Part shown: positions 42,801 to 54,800 of the stretch, one piece after another
Position numbering within the stretch: position 1 is the stretch's first letter
How the letters are laid out: each line of letters starts with the position of its first letter
From: Osmia lignaria lignaria
Taxonomy: Eukaryota > Arthropoda > Insecta > Hymenoptera > Megachilidae
Direction: 5' to 3'
Length of the DNA: 64,000 bases
NCBI RefSeq assembly: GCF_051020975.1
Contig: NC_135037.1
Coordinates: forward strand, 620,001 to 684,000
Notes under the pieces: model-generated
Seen by the model: only the letters and a program-made list of their open reading frames with translations
The model's database searches: none
Told to the model about the DNA's origin: nothing
Position numbers and translations under genes: made by a program

Positions 42801-45800
42801 CGATTTATAGCTTTTGATAGGTAATTCAATGATATTTTTAATTATACATACCTCTTTTCGTTTACCTAATTTATCTTCGTTCGTTTTGATAAGTATTTCA
42901 AATGAATTAACAGGAACGTTACTTAGGTATATCTTTTCTGAAATAATACAATTTTATATCAGTTAAACTATTAAAATTATAACTGCGATCTGGCTATATT
43001 ATTCAATTCATGAATTGAAGAGAACAGTCTCGTTCATCTCTGATAACCAACGTTCATTCTGCATACAACGTATTGAATAATCAGTCGTACGAAATGTATG
43101 AATAATAAATATACCCTCGTATCGATTGAATACCAGCATATAATATTACGTAAACAGACCAAGCACCAGTTGTGGTTTTACCAAATCGGAGAACATATTA
43201 TATGATCATGGAAAATTTCAGTTTCCAAAAATTAGAATATTAACTTACCTAACAAATTGACTCTCACAGAGGTAACAGTTACAAATTTAATTTATTCAAA
43301 CGACAGGAGATAAAATTATTAAAAATATCCTATGAAATATTTGTCGATTTTCGATTTATCAAAAAATTTCACTGAAATTACCAGCCAACTAACGTTAGGA
43401 ACCCTAAAAATGTAGGGATCTATTTACGAGTAAAATCAGAAATTTGTCCTCCCATTATCCCCATACTTGTTTGCTAAACGCACACGATTCAGAATCGTAT
43501 CGAGCGAGTTCCAACGCCGGAAGCCAGCAACCGTCTACGAAATAACGAACGAAGACCTCTGATCAGACATCTAGTGGATCTACTGGTCGAGGCGAGTAGA
43601 CAAATTAGAGAATCGTGCGATGAGAAAGTCGGAACGATTAAATTACACCAGTGTGTATATTTTTCGTGATAGTCTGCTAGATTGTTCATAGAAATTGTTT
43701 GGCGTTGTTGTAAACGTACACGCTGTATAGGAGAAGTAAATAATATTATATTATATACTCGTATGTACTATCATTATCGAGCAGTTAGCTGTGTATTTTT
43801 TTTCTTTACTGATGTCAATCTGTGAAATGATTAGCAAATTGTCGTGATTGACCAGCGATCAACAACAGGCTCACCTGGAAGTTTGATGATCTCGAACGAT
43901 AAGTAACATAAAGAATATCGTATATTTTTGCATTGAACAAGTAGCCTGGAGACGAGTTCGCTTGGTTCTTCTACTAGACATAGATGGATTCATCGTAGAT
44001 GTTGTTATAGAAATAGATGAAGTAATCATCTGTCGATGGTTTGCTATCGCTTTGAAAAATACTTAGTTTTCATTCATCAATTAGTTTCTTAGCTAATAGA
44101 CGTTCTGAATTTATAGTTAAAATGTCGTCGGGCATCAATTACAGATTCTGGTCGCTCGAGGACACTATTAGCATTAAACTATCACACTCCATTTTTAGGA
44201 AGATTTTCAAAGTGTTTCAAGGGGAATTTCCTTCCCTCCTATAGGTGCACACTATATATATATATTTTTAACGAGGAGATGGGGATGCATTTATGCAACC
44301 TCCTTCTCCTTTGCGGGATTTAACAAAAATACTATTATAATTAAAATAACAAAGTAGATGTTTAAACTTTAAACAGGTGTTCAAAGATATGAACTTTTTC
44401 CATTGTTAATCGATTCTCCACTGTTACTTCTACCAAATCTCCATCCCCAATTTCTCTGAAATATCAACAAAGAAAGATATCAATTGAAATATTATAACAA
44501 AGTACAATGACTTCACGGTCAATTGCTCCCTCAGTACTCCCTTCCTCCGCCAATTGAGTTTATTTAAGATGATCCAGTGACCTTGAGCGAGCAGAATCTT
44601 GAGTGTCCGTCCGTAGGTAGAACGATGGAAGGGAGTAGCTTAGCGGAATCGAGCGGTGAAGCTTCGAGCGCTGTCAACGGAAATACCTGACCGCTTGGCA
44701 CTGCTTGAAAATAGATTGGCAGCAGTTCGCGTCGTTCGTTCGAACGTCCCCGAAGCCGGCCGTTTTTCGAGGCGCAATAAAACAGAGTCGATTCTCTTCG
44801 TTTTCCTCCCTTTCCGCGGGGGTTCAGGTGTCCTTCCATCGTGAATTCTTCTCCATCTCGCTTTCATCTCGAAGAAGAAGAAGAAGAAGAAGAAGAAGAA
44901 GAAGAAGAAGAAGAAGAAGAAGAAGAAGAAGGAGAAGGAGGAGAAAAAGAAGAAGAAGAAAAAGACGAAGAGAAGAGGTGCGTCGAGCGTATTACTATAA
45001 ATGTGATTCAGAGAGAGAACTCGTCGAAACGATTGAAATGTCGGCCGCTGCTGGCTTACCTTGCTCTTCGAAGCAGCCTGACAATCACGGTGAGCCACGA
45101 GTACGCTTTGTATCTTGGTAATTGAGCCAGGAGGATCGTGGAGATGGATAGACGAGTGTTTCGTGTTTAGATAATCGCACAGGGTGTGTCTCGTGATACG
45201 TGAAAAATTTATGATCAGTGTTGTTGTTTACCCTTTCGTTACTTGCGATAAATAATCCTCGCTGTTGATGGAAGATTCGTTTGTGTCGTGTCTGGTCAGT
45301 CATAGTGTTATCTACTGAAACAGTTTTAGGAATTAATTAAATTGAAATACCTACTTTGAAAATAACACTGTCCACGTATTGGGGAACTACCTTCATTTCC
45401 AAGAAATTATATAAGATGTTTTCAGAAGATTCATAAATAAAACCTTCGAAGGTCGTGAGTCTTCTTTAAGGAAAAATTTTTTTAACTCTTCCATTGTTGA
45501 AAAATTTCCAAAACATCCCAAGTTCTAAATGTCGAAATTTATCAAGTTTCATCAATCTTGTGACTTGAATCCAAGTTCCGTGCATAAACCGTCGGCTTAT
45601 TTTCCACGCGAAACGATCTTCGAGGCTGGTAGCCTCGGGTCACGATCGTCAGCCAGCCTTTCGTATCTATTTCAGTCGCAAAATCGTGTCTATGTCGACG
45701 CAGAGAAAATCTATCGTGACCGAGCGTAACTATTCTGGTTCTTCCCGGCAAAGGTCGGTCAGCGAGCGACTTCCGCTCGATCTTCTCGAATCGAAATGAA

Positions 45801-48800
45801 AGGTGACGGAACTCGCATCTTTCTGTTTTAATTTCATTCATTTACTGACAATCAGTGGGTTTGAATAGCGTGTTCAATCAATTTTCATGTTGAATTGATT
45901 TAAAATAGTGAATAATTTTGGAGTTGTGTTGGACATTGATGTTTGATTTATATCCAATCACGTAACCTCTATTGTTTAGTTAAACGATGATCAATCAACG
46001 GCATTTACTAACGTAGAATTGATTTAAACAGACCAAATTACCACCTAGTATAGATAATTGTTGAGTGAAATGAGTCAATGAATTCTGCTAGTCTTTGTAC
46101 TGTTAGTATTGAAATTTTGTTAATAAAAATTCTAATTTTTTAATTTTCGTGAATTCTTCCAGTATTTCTCTTAGGTGCCTTGTGAACCTTTGATACTCTT
46201 CAGAAGTAACCAAAAACACTAACTCCTCTGGCGCAGCATAGTATCTTCTAACACGTAACTAATCCTGATGGACTCAATTATGACTTAGCCTAGGTAGATA
46301 CTTAGTAATTGAATTTGTAGGCGAGTGCTTAGAAAGTATGAGCTATCCTAACTCTTGACACCATTGATTAAACGTCTTTCTAACACATGGATAAACCCTG
46401 ATGGAGCCAATTTACGTCTCGGTATATGTATCTTCGATAATTAAAGATTCTAAACCCCGCTTTAACCAAATTCCAAGAATCCCAGCTACGTGTTGATTGA
46501 TTAGTGCTAATTAATCCTTTTGATGGGCCCAATTACGACTCGGTCTAGCTGAATGTTCATCTGGTGACGTGTTCTGTTTTGCGTTTGGAAAACAGTGTTC
46601 TTTTTTGCCTCTTCATGGCTGAATCTTCTAATTGATCCATTCGAAATCTCTTCGACAAAGGCCCCGCCTCCCAGGGCACACCTCCGAACAGTCCTGCCGC
46701 TGTGTCCGCGTTCTCCAGGGTAGTCGGGGCAGCGAGCCAGACGAACAAGCAAAACCAGGTTCAAGGAAACCCTCTTGGGATTGCCGCGGTACTCCTGCAG
46801 GGAGCACAAGGTAAATCGGCTGGTCAGAGTGATCCGAGAGGAAAGGACGGTAGAATTTTTTCATTTTCTTTCTTAGGATACCCTTAGTCTTGCGAAGGGG
46901 ACGATATTTTAAATAATTTTTTCTTTAACGTCACCTTAACTAGAACTCTACCGTTCTTTCACCCATTCGTTGGAGAAATTATAGCCACGAGGTTTTTCTC
47001 ACTTCCGCCTACGCCAGCATCGAGCTTCTTTTTCGAATTTTAGCTAATTTTTATCGTATTATCGATATTCAGATCACGATCTTTTCTAATCCAGCGTCTG
47101 GAAAATTACAGAAGAAAGATCGTATTTATGTAAAAGAAAATATATTGTACGGGTTGAATAAGAGTTAAACAAAAATGAAAGAAGGGAGAAGAAATTGTGA
47201 ATAGAAAAATCTATGAAGCCTGTCCCACCTAGAGAGTCTATATTTAATCAAAACAGTATTCGAATGAACGAAGGAATCCAATGTAACACATAATTATAAT
47301 TTAATTTTATTATTATTAACACTTCGTTTGATTATTGCCAAAAAAAATTTCATTACTGCTTCATTTTTTATATATTGAATTTGAAAATAATTTCATCTAT
47401 TTTTTCATAATTCACAATATTTTTAATGCAACATAATAGTATTTTGGTTCTCTTCAAATTTTATATTTTGTTAAGGAAAGAATTATTTCTGACAGTCAAT
47501 ACAAAAATATTACTACGTACTCTGGTTATGTACTTGTAACGAAGGACACGTGTGAACATAAACCAAAGATCCTACAATCTTACAAGCATCATCGGACGAT
47601 GGATCAAATGCCACTTGCAAGGGGGGTTAAAAACATCGCCTAGAAATCTCGCGATATGCTCCTCGCTTTCTTTATTCGTACGTCGTTCGTTCTTTGAGAC
47701 AATATGAACGCGAACGAGAATAATTGGAGCATTGTCGTGATATTACGAGGTTCTTGATTTTTTTTTATCGCCGGCCAGCAGTAGCAAAAGTTTACGGTCG
47801 GTCCCGACAAGGAACGCCGTATAGCCCGAGCGAAATTGCAGGCTGCCTTTGCGGCTGTTACCAGAAATGCGCTTTTATCGTGCTCGTGTCCGCAGGATAT
47901 AAGAATCGAGCGCATGGATAACCAAAATTCAAACGGCGAGCACCGGTGAATCGGTAAGGTTTCTTCTCTCGCGATTTCTGCCAGAATCGAGAGCGGAAAT
48001 GAATCGGGTGAACTTGAATAAAAAATTTCTAATCAAAATATTTCATTAATTCGATTAGTGAGGTGTAAGAAGTGTGTTCAAATGAAATAAAAATTATCAG
48101 AAAAATGTTTTTAATATTCTATTTTATATATTATTTTTAATAATATATAGAATCGGATATCTCGAATATTTTCTCGATGATTTTTATTTAAAGTGAAAAG
48201 GAAATTTACAATTTTATAAGTTTACGTATCAGATGATTATTTATTTTTGGGTTGTAAATAAAAAGGCAAGGAAGAAGAGCAAGTCGCTAGGCAGAAATCG
48301 GTGAGTCCCTTTTCAGAGTCGAAGCATGACTTGGATCTTTTTACTCTGGCTACACCGTTCAAAACGAATCCATTCACCTGCAACGAGTTCACGCTTCGCG
48401 ACCTTTAATCTTTCACACCCCCTTTTTTTATCAAGCTTTTTGACCCCTGTCTCTGGTCACTTCCGTTTGCCACCTAGCACAAAATCGTTCGTTCACAGCC
48501 CTCGATCATTCCCTCTTGTCCACAAGACTCAACGAAAATTGCTTTTGCTTTTCATTCGAATATCGAATTGATCACACACCAGCCAGTACTGTCTGATCTG
48601 GAACGATCGATTAATATCAATCAATTTAGCATTTCACACTGTGTTGTTCCCTTTGTCGAAGCTCGTTCGCTGACGAGCACCTCGTAATCGCCTGCATTTT
48701 GCCAAATTTCGCTTCCAATGATTCTTTCTGTTTCCTTTTTTTTCTGTTGGTATTCGATATCATTATCGACGTGACGATTCGTTGCATTCTCATGTCTTTT

Positions 48801-51760
48801 TATTTATTTATTCAAATTTCAAAATATCATAGATGAACAGAGAGAGGATGTTAAGGTTAGGTATAATTTAAACCGCTCATTTCGGGTATGAGATAACTTA
48901 ACACGTTCAATTTTTCAATTTTCCGTATTACACTTTGTGAATGAAATGTGAATGAAATGTGAATGAAATGAAATTAATTGTAATTGACAATGCAATGCAA
49001 TGCAATGAAATATGAGAATGCAATGATAGAATCATGACGGTACAAAAAGAAAGCCAGAAGCGACCGGGAGGATGCTGTTCCGAGAGGCTGACAGTAGCTC
49101 GTCTTTTGGTTGGTTGGTTGCATGACTAGCTGGCAGTGCAGGAAGCGGTAGCAGCAGTGGTAGCAGCAGCAACAGCCAGAACAGCCAGACTGGCGCATCA
49201 CCCTCGTCACCGGCGGCCGTCTACATCGGCAACAACAACGCGGCGACGCCCATCGCATCGTCGCGACGCTACGACTCCGCGAGTAACGGTCTGTATTCAT
49301 TTTACAACCTGTAAAGCTACCTACTCCACCAAAGGAGCAACATTTACATCCATTACATTCGTAACGGTTGCATTTTAATCGAGTTGCACTATTTTAATTG
49401 CATTATTCTGGAATGCAAATCTTACTGGAATATTTTCATGATTTTTTCGAACCTCTTAATATCAAACCTAAAGTTCTAAATGAAATTATTTATTTTTCAT
49501 TTCGATCTTTCCTTTGGTGGATAAGTATCTTAACATCTGTGCTTTCTTCTCTGGTTCCATGATAAATTTATGCTATTTCTTGTTCCTCCTTTGTTTCTTA
49601 TATTTTTGAGGGTGGTTAAAGACGAGAATCCAATTTTATATCTTATCTTTTTATAATAGTACACTCTACTTTTATTGTCAAAAAGAAACAGACAATATAC
49701 GAATCGCTGTACAAAAACGATTGAGTTTTATACATCACGTAACCTGTTGAGGGTATATAGGAACGTATCGAATATAGGAACAGGTGTGCAATTGCAAGAG
49801 GAACTTTTATTTTTTCATTAATATTTGCCGCGTCCGGGGGTGTCGATGAAATTGGATCGTTTTCGTAATATTGGAAAATACTAGCAGTCAACAACGGTTG
49901 TCCACGATCGTGTTTCATGGAAATTACTAGTATCGTGATACAATAACGAAATAAACGATGAATTTTATCGTGATAAATAAAAACCATAACAGGGAGATTG
50001 CAATTTTTCCGATAATTAAGATGATTAAGTTTGTTATACACGGATTGTACACGTGTTTTTTTTTCTCTGTTTTCGTGGAAATCTGCTCGTAGAATTGCAG
50101 AAAGCGCGTTGCATCGCTCGCAATAATCTTCCGATAATGCGTTTCATTGTGCGGAAATGTGGTTGCCATCGCATTGTGCGGCTTGATTGATTCCCATAAT
50201 AGTCAAAAGTGCATTTATCGCGAACGAGACCCATAAATCAAGTTCCCATTTCGCAAATGGAAGACACTTTTATCCAGCAACGGCAGATGGGACGTGATGA
50301 AGTAGTTTTTGCCCGAATCGAATGCTTCCACGCTTAACTTCGCATCGTTCTTCTTTTTTATTTATAACCAATTTAGAATAATTGAAATTGCTTTCATTTA
50401 CATAAATTTATGAAGAACCGTCTTGAATCGAAATCCCTCAAAAATATCAATTTATTAATTTAAGTATTAAAAACCTGAACCATGCATGATCCTTTCTCAT
50501 CTAATCATCGACCAGAGATGAAAGAGTTTGTTCGTTGTCTTCTAATCTCGTAAAATATTTTGGATGACCCAGTGTCCTATGTGTGTGTTTCTGCATGTTC
50601 CGATTGCACTCGTGGCTGGCTTGCCGCGTCGATTTCAATTGCATGACAAAACGAACCGAATGTATCAGAACCGGATGTACGCCGGAACATCGGTGCTGGA
50701 TACGTGCAGCTTGGTCTAGTCGAGTGCAACGAACCGGAAGACGGTAAGAAGAGAACCAACGCCGGTAAGGCCGCAGAGAAGTTGAAAAAAACGAGCGCGA
50801 AGGACGATGATGCCTGCTCGAAGCTTAAACGGTGTTGCTTGTCGTAAAATCTGAAATACAAACGACGCTCGACGATATCTTTTAAAAAAGGAATTTTCAA
50901 ATTTCATTTTTCCTCTCGGCTTTTACTTTTAATAGTAAAAGAAACCAGGGGAGCAGACGCGAACCTTTGAAACATATAAATATCAACTGTAAAAAGTTCA
51001 GTTGACCAAAGAATTGATTTTATTTGTCAGCAGGTAACATTAATTCTTCCACTTCACACGTTCAAATCTCTTTTGGCTGTTTCTGATTTTTAATTTCAAC
51101 TTTAAAGATGATTGAAAAGTTGGAGACTCGTCGAGCGTCGCGAACACAGCATGTCTCGTTTTGCCTTTTGGAGATGATCCTTCCAGGGTGCCATTTCTCT
51201 TCAAATGCTTGGTGTTCACGTTGTGACCCTGGTAACTTCTTTATTTTCTCAGTAGATTTTTCGAGATCATCTTCGCTACACGATCAGACAAGCCCCATTG
51301 AAAAATAGCAAAATGATTGCTGTATTTCTACTTGCAAACGTTCGGACAAATCACCGCTCAAATTATTACTCTATACAGAATGACAGTTACAAAGATAGTT
51401 TTAAGAATTGGTTTATCGTGTGGCGAACGGTATGCTCGCGAGTAGTGAAGAGGTTTTATTTTGACGGACAGTTACGCGCAAGTAGTAAGTATCGTTGTTG
51501 GTCAGGCAAGCAGCGCTCGTCGACAACGGATACGCAGGAATATTAAAAGGATTCTACAGCACTCTAGCAATCGTACAACTAGAATATATTATCGAATCGT
51601 TTCAAGATTCTCACTTTCTCGCACGAACCCCATTTTTTTTTTCTTTTTCAATTTCAAAAATACGGCGACACGCACAATCGCGTAAACGAAAGATGTAAAC
51701 GAAGGATAATTAACAAAGACTTGGTGGAATTTGTCTCTGTGTGTCCCCGTTGTTCGTCCC

Positions 51761-51835
<75 letters not shown>

Positions 51836-54800
51836 ATTATTAGTGTGCAGATATCGTTAAAATATCATTTTTATTGAGAAAAAACGTAAATATTCTTAAG
51901 CTATGTTCGAAGCATTCTAGAGCAGGTTAGTCGAGATTTTTTCTTGAAATAACGTTGAAATTCTTCGAAATGGTATTTTATGTCGCGTAGAAACGTTCGA
52001 TTAGGCTATCGTCCACGCTGAACGCTACAAAGTCCACGTGTAATCCATGTGTAGGCGCAAAACTGTGAACGTACCAATAAACTTATGAAACCCAATACGT
52101 TGTGTTGTGTGAAAAAAATAAGGACATAATTGTTGGACAGGCTTCGTAGTTAATGATAATTTACGCTAGTACGCTAGTAGACAATGATTAAATTTGTTGA
52201 TCACAGTTTTAGATTCTTGCAATCTAATATCTAAAAAGATCAAACGTATCATTGTATAAGGTGTATTAGATATTGTTCAATTCAAACATTGCTCGTTATT
52301 TAAAAGAAACGAGCTGAAATAGTTTCGAAAATGATAGATGATTAAATGATTGAAACACCTTGTACAACGTAAATGTATGCAATATCATCGTTTCGACTAC
52401 TGAAAACGACCGCCTCGATTCTCCAAGCAACTACTCGTGCTTGCTTAAATCCCATCGAGATTGAAAACACTCCAAGCAATTGATTGATCCAATTGTTTCA
52501 TCGCTCGTTCTCATCTTAAGAATCTTATCCGTAAAATGGCCCCCGCCCACGTGGTAACGAGTACAAACAGAGAAACACGGAGAAACGAATTTTCTCGATG
52601 ACCAAATGGAATATCTTTGAGATAAAGTGCAGAAAGCGACGCGTTCTTCGGCAGGAGGGGAACACGAAGAAGCGTAAAAGCGTGCTAAGTACGGAGACGA
52701 GAGCGGAGAAGACGGTTAATCCTTTCGCGTGTGGATTAAGCTCCGTGATATTTTTTATTCATTCGAACGATTCTATGCTTCCATTCCGATTCGCGTGATA
52801 AAAATGGCAAGTGAGTGTTTTAATTCAAAGCGTTTAACACATTCATTGTGGACGATGAGAATATTTTCTAATTGATGAGCTTGTTGAGCTCTAAATTCTT
52901 CTAAAATTGATTGTTATTAATATTCAAAGTCAGCCCACAGCGAACATGTTAAAATAATTGAAAGTCAAGAGTACCCTGTATCCGCGGATCTTAATCCTCC
53001 GCGAGACCGCTTGAATCACGCTGAAAAGTCCTGCTGCCTGCGCTGAAGCGATTTCATAGCGAAACAAAAACACACAAAAAACAAAAACGTTTAACAAAGG
53101 GTACCGATATCTTAACTATGTGTATGTATATATTCTATATATATTGCTTGTAGAAATAAGAATCGTGTGTCCTATCAAGACCTGCAGCCAGCTATCGACG
53201 AACTCCCAGTGTTCAGGTAACAAAAGAATCTCTCTCTCTCTCTCTCTTTCTCTCTCATACACACACATACTTTCTCTGTCTGTCTCTCTCGCTCTCTCTT
53301 TCTTTCTTTCTCAACGACATATATATAAACGAAATGTACTTGAAAACATGAAACGCGTAGAATCGAGATAGAAGTAATTGTAAATTTGTTGTTTCGCTCG
53401 TTGTGGTGCGCAGTAGGATAGTTAAGCAACCCTGTGACTCTGACGGTGGTGGTTACATAATTTTTCCTCATCGTTGACGAGAGAAGATCACAAGACAATT
53501 TTTTTTCTCCATCTCTGCCATTCATTTATTTATTGATTTTTTTTTTTTCTCTCAACTCGGCTGAGAAAGGGTGAAATTTGATTTTTTTTTTCTCAACGGT
53601 ACAGTTGGAATTGGAATTTTGTATATATTAAGAATTTTGCAACTAGAAGTTGCGTTTTGTGGATGGGTAGAAGAGAAACGAGGAGTTCTTAACCCTTTGC
53701 GAGCTGGCTTTCCGATTTTTTGATAGACACTCGAAATCGCGTGTTCCATCCACAACGCTAAATGTCCGAGTACGTGGTACCGAGTGTTAAATTATTGAAA
53801 TTTCGAGTTGATGGCACATAGGACAGTAGGGTATGATTGAAATTCGCAAAGGGTTAACATAGAGGAAACTTGATAAAGAGGACACAGTGTTATTGGTAAA
53901 TTACACGATTTTGAAGAAGCTTCTAGCGATCGGCGGCGACTTTTATTTCAGCGTTATATGTACTACGTCGCTCGTGAACAACGAGAAACCTGTCTCTCTT
54001 TTCTATGGATATCGATTCCGTTTGTCGCCCGATGCGGTGGAGTATCTGCAAAGGGCCTTCGAAATTCCCCAGTCTCGACGGTTCGCCGCGCCGAGCGTAT
54101 CGAAGAGGAACCGAGCCGATTCGTGCGACGCGTGCAACCACGAGACACGCTCGATCGTTTCCATTTGACTGAATCGCACCGATATCGCTTTTTTATTGTA
54201 CGCGAACGTTCGTTCTTTTGTTCTCGTGAAATATCGCGACGATAATCGGTGCTCGTCAAGTGGAAACCGAAAGTTTACCAACGAAAATATCCTCCTCGAA
54301 TGACTCGAACCAGGATTTTTAGTTATAGAAGAAAATTTTGTAACCCTCGAAAGGCGGTGGCCGGGTTGTATTTCAAATTTTCATGTTAAAAAAAAAATAA
54401 ACAGCAGAAAATATAGAAAATAGAAATTCTAATTATAAGTCATACGTAGGGTCATCAGAGGCCCGGCACCGACTTCTGAGAGTTTAATAATAATTTAGAT
54501 AAGAATCATTCGAGGATCGTATATCATTGGAGTTCGATATGAAATGGAGTAGAATTTTGAATAAAAGACAACAGGTAATGCGACTTTTGATTTTTGACAC
54601 GACTCCAATGAGGTACATGCATCGATAAAGGAGAATTTTTTGGCGTAGGATGTAGAAGTTGATAAAAAAATAAGAGTATATTTGAAAAAGAGATTTCGTG
54701 CATGTGACTGTTGTACCGTACGATGTGTCGGTATGAGCCCGGATCGGTTGTGTTGATCGGGCGTGCCGATCGGCCGATTTGCATTGATCGATAATCTGTT

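Larger units (their letters stand above)
41621..53153 (+). other. CaMKII intron, 11.5 kb, with candidate alternative exons
   Basis: Holds the candidate alternative first exon (45038-45089), candidate cassettes (46661-46810, 49142-49282, 50669-50743), a GAA tract (44871-44973), an ATT microsatellite (51763-51841) and a short GTGAATGAAAT repeat (48937-48970). The rest is AT-rich and featureless to me. Confidence 0.7.

Noticed and set aside
44640..45125. Long frames with poly-Arg, poly-Glu or poly-Phe on both strands
   Set aside because: They are produced by the GAA microsatellite.
47777..47930. Phase-1 frame reading AVAKVYGRSRQGTPYSPSEIAG after an acceptor-like CCAG
   Set aside because: The frame stops before the only good donor (near 47955), so no usable exon can be built.
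49643..50041. 132-codon minus-strand open frame
   Set aside because: About the longest frame expected by chance in 64 kb of AT-rich DNA; no recognisable family and no splice context.
51495..51560. SSARRQ-like peptide resembling the fly hub start
   Set aside because: No fitting splice sites; the true hub exon with ARRQEII is at 54812.
52667..52681. KKRKS, resembling the nuclear signal of vertebrate CaMKII delta-B
   Set aside because: It is only readable in a frame that no phase-1 acceptor can reach; the phase-1 frame hits a stop from each nearby AG.
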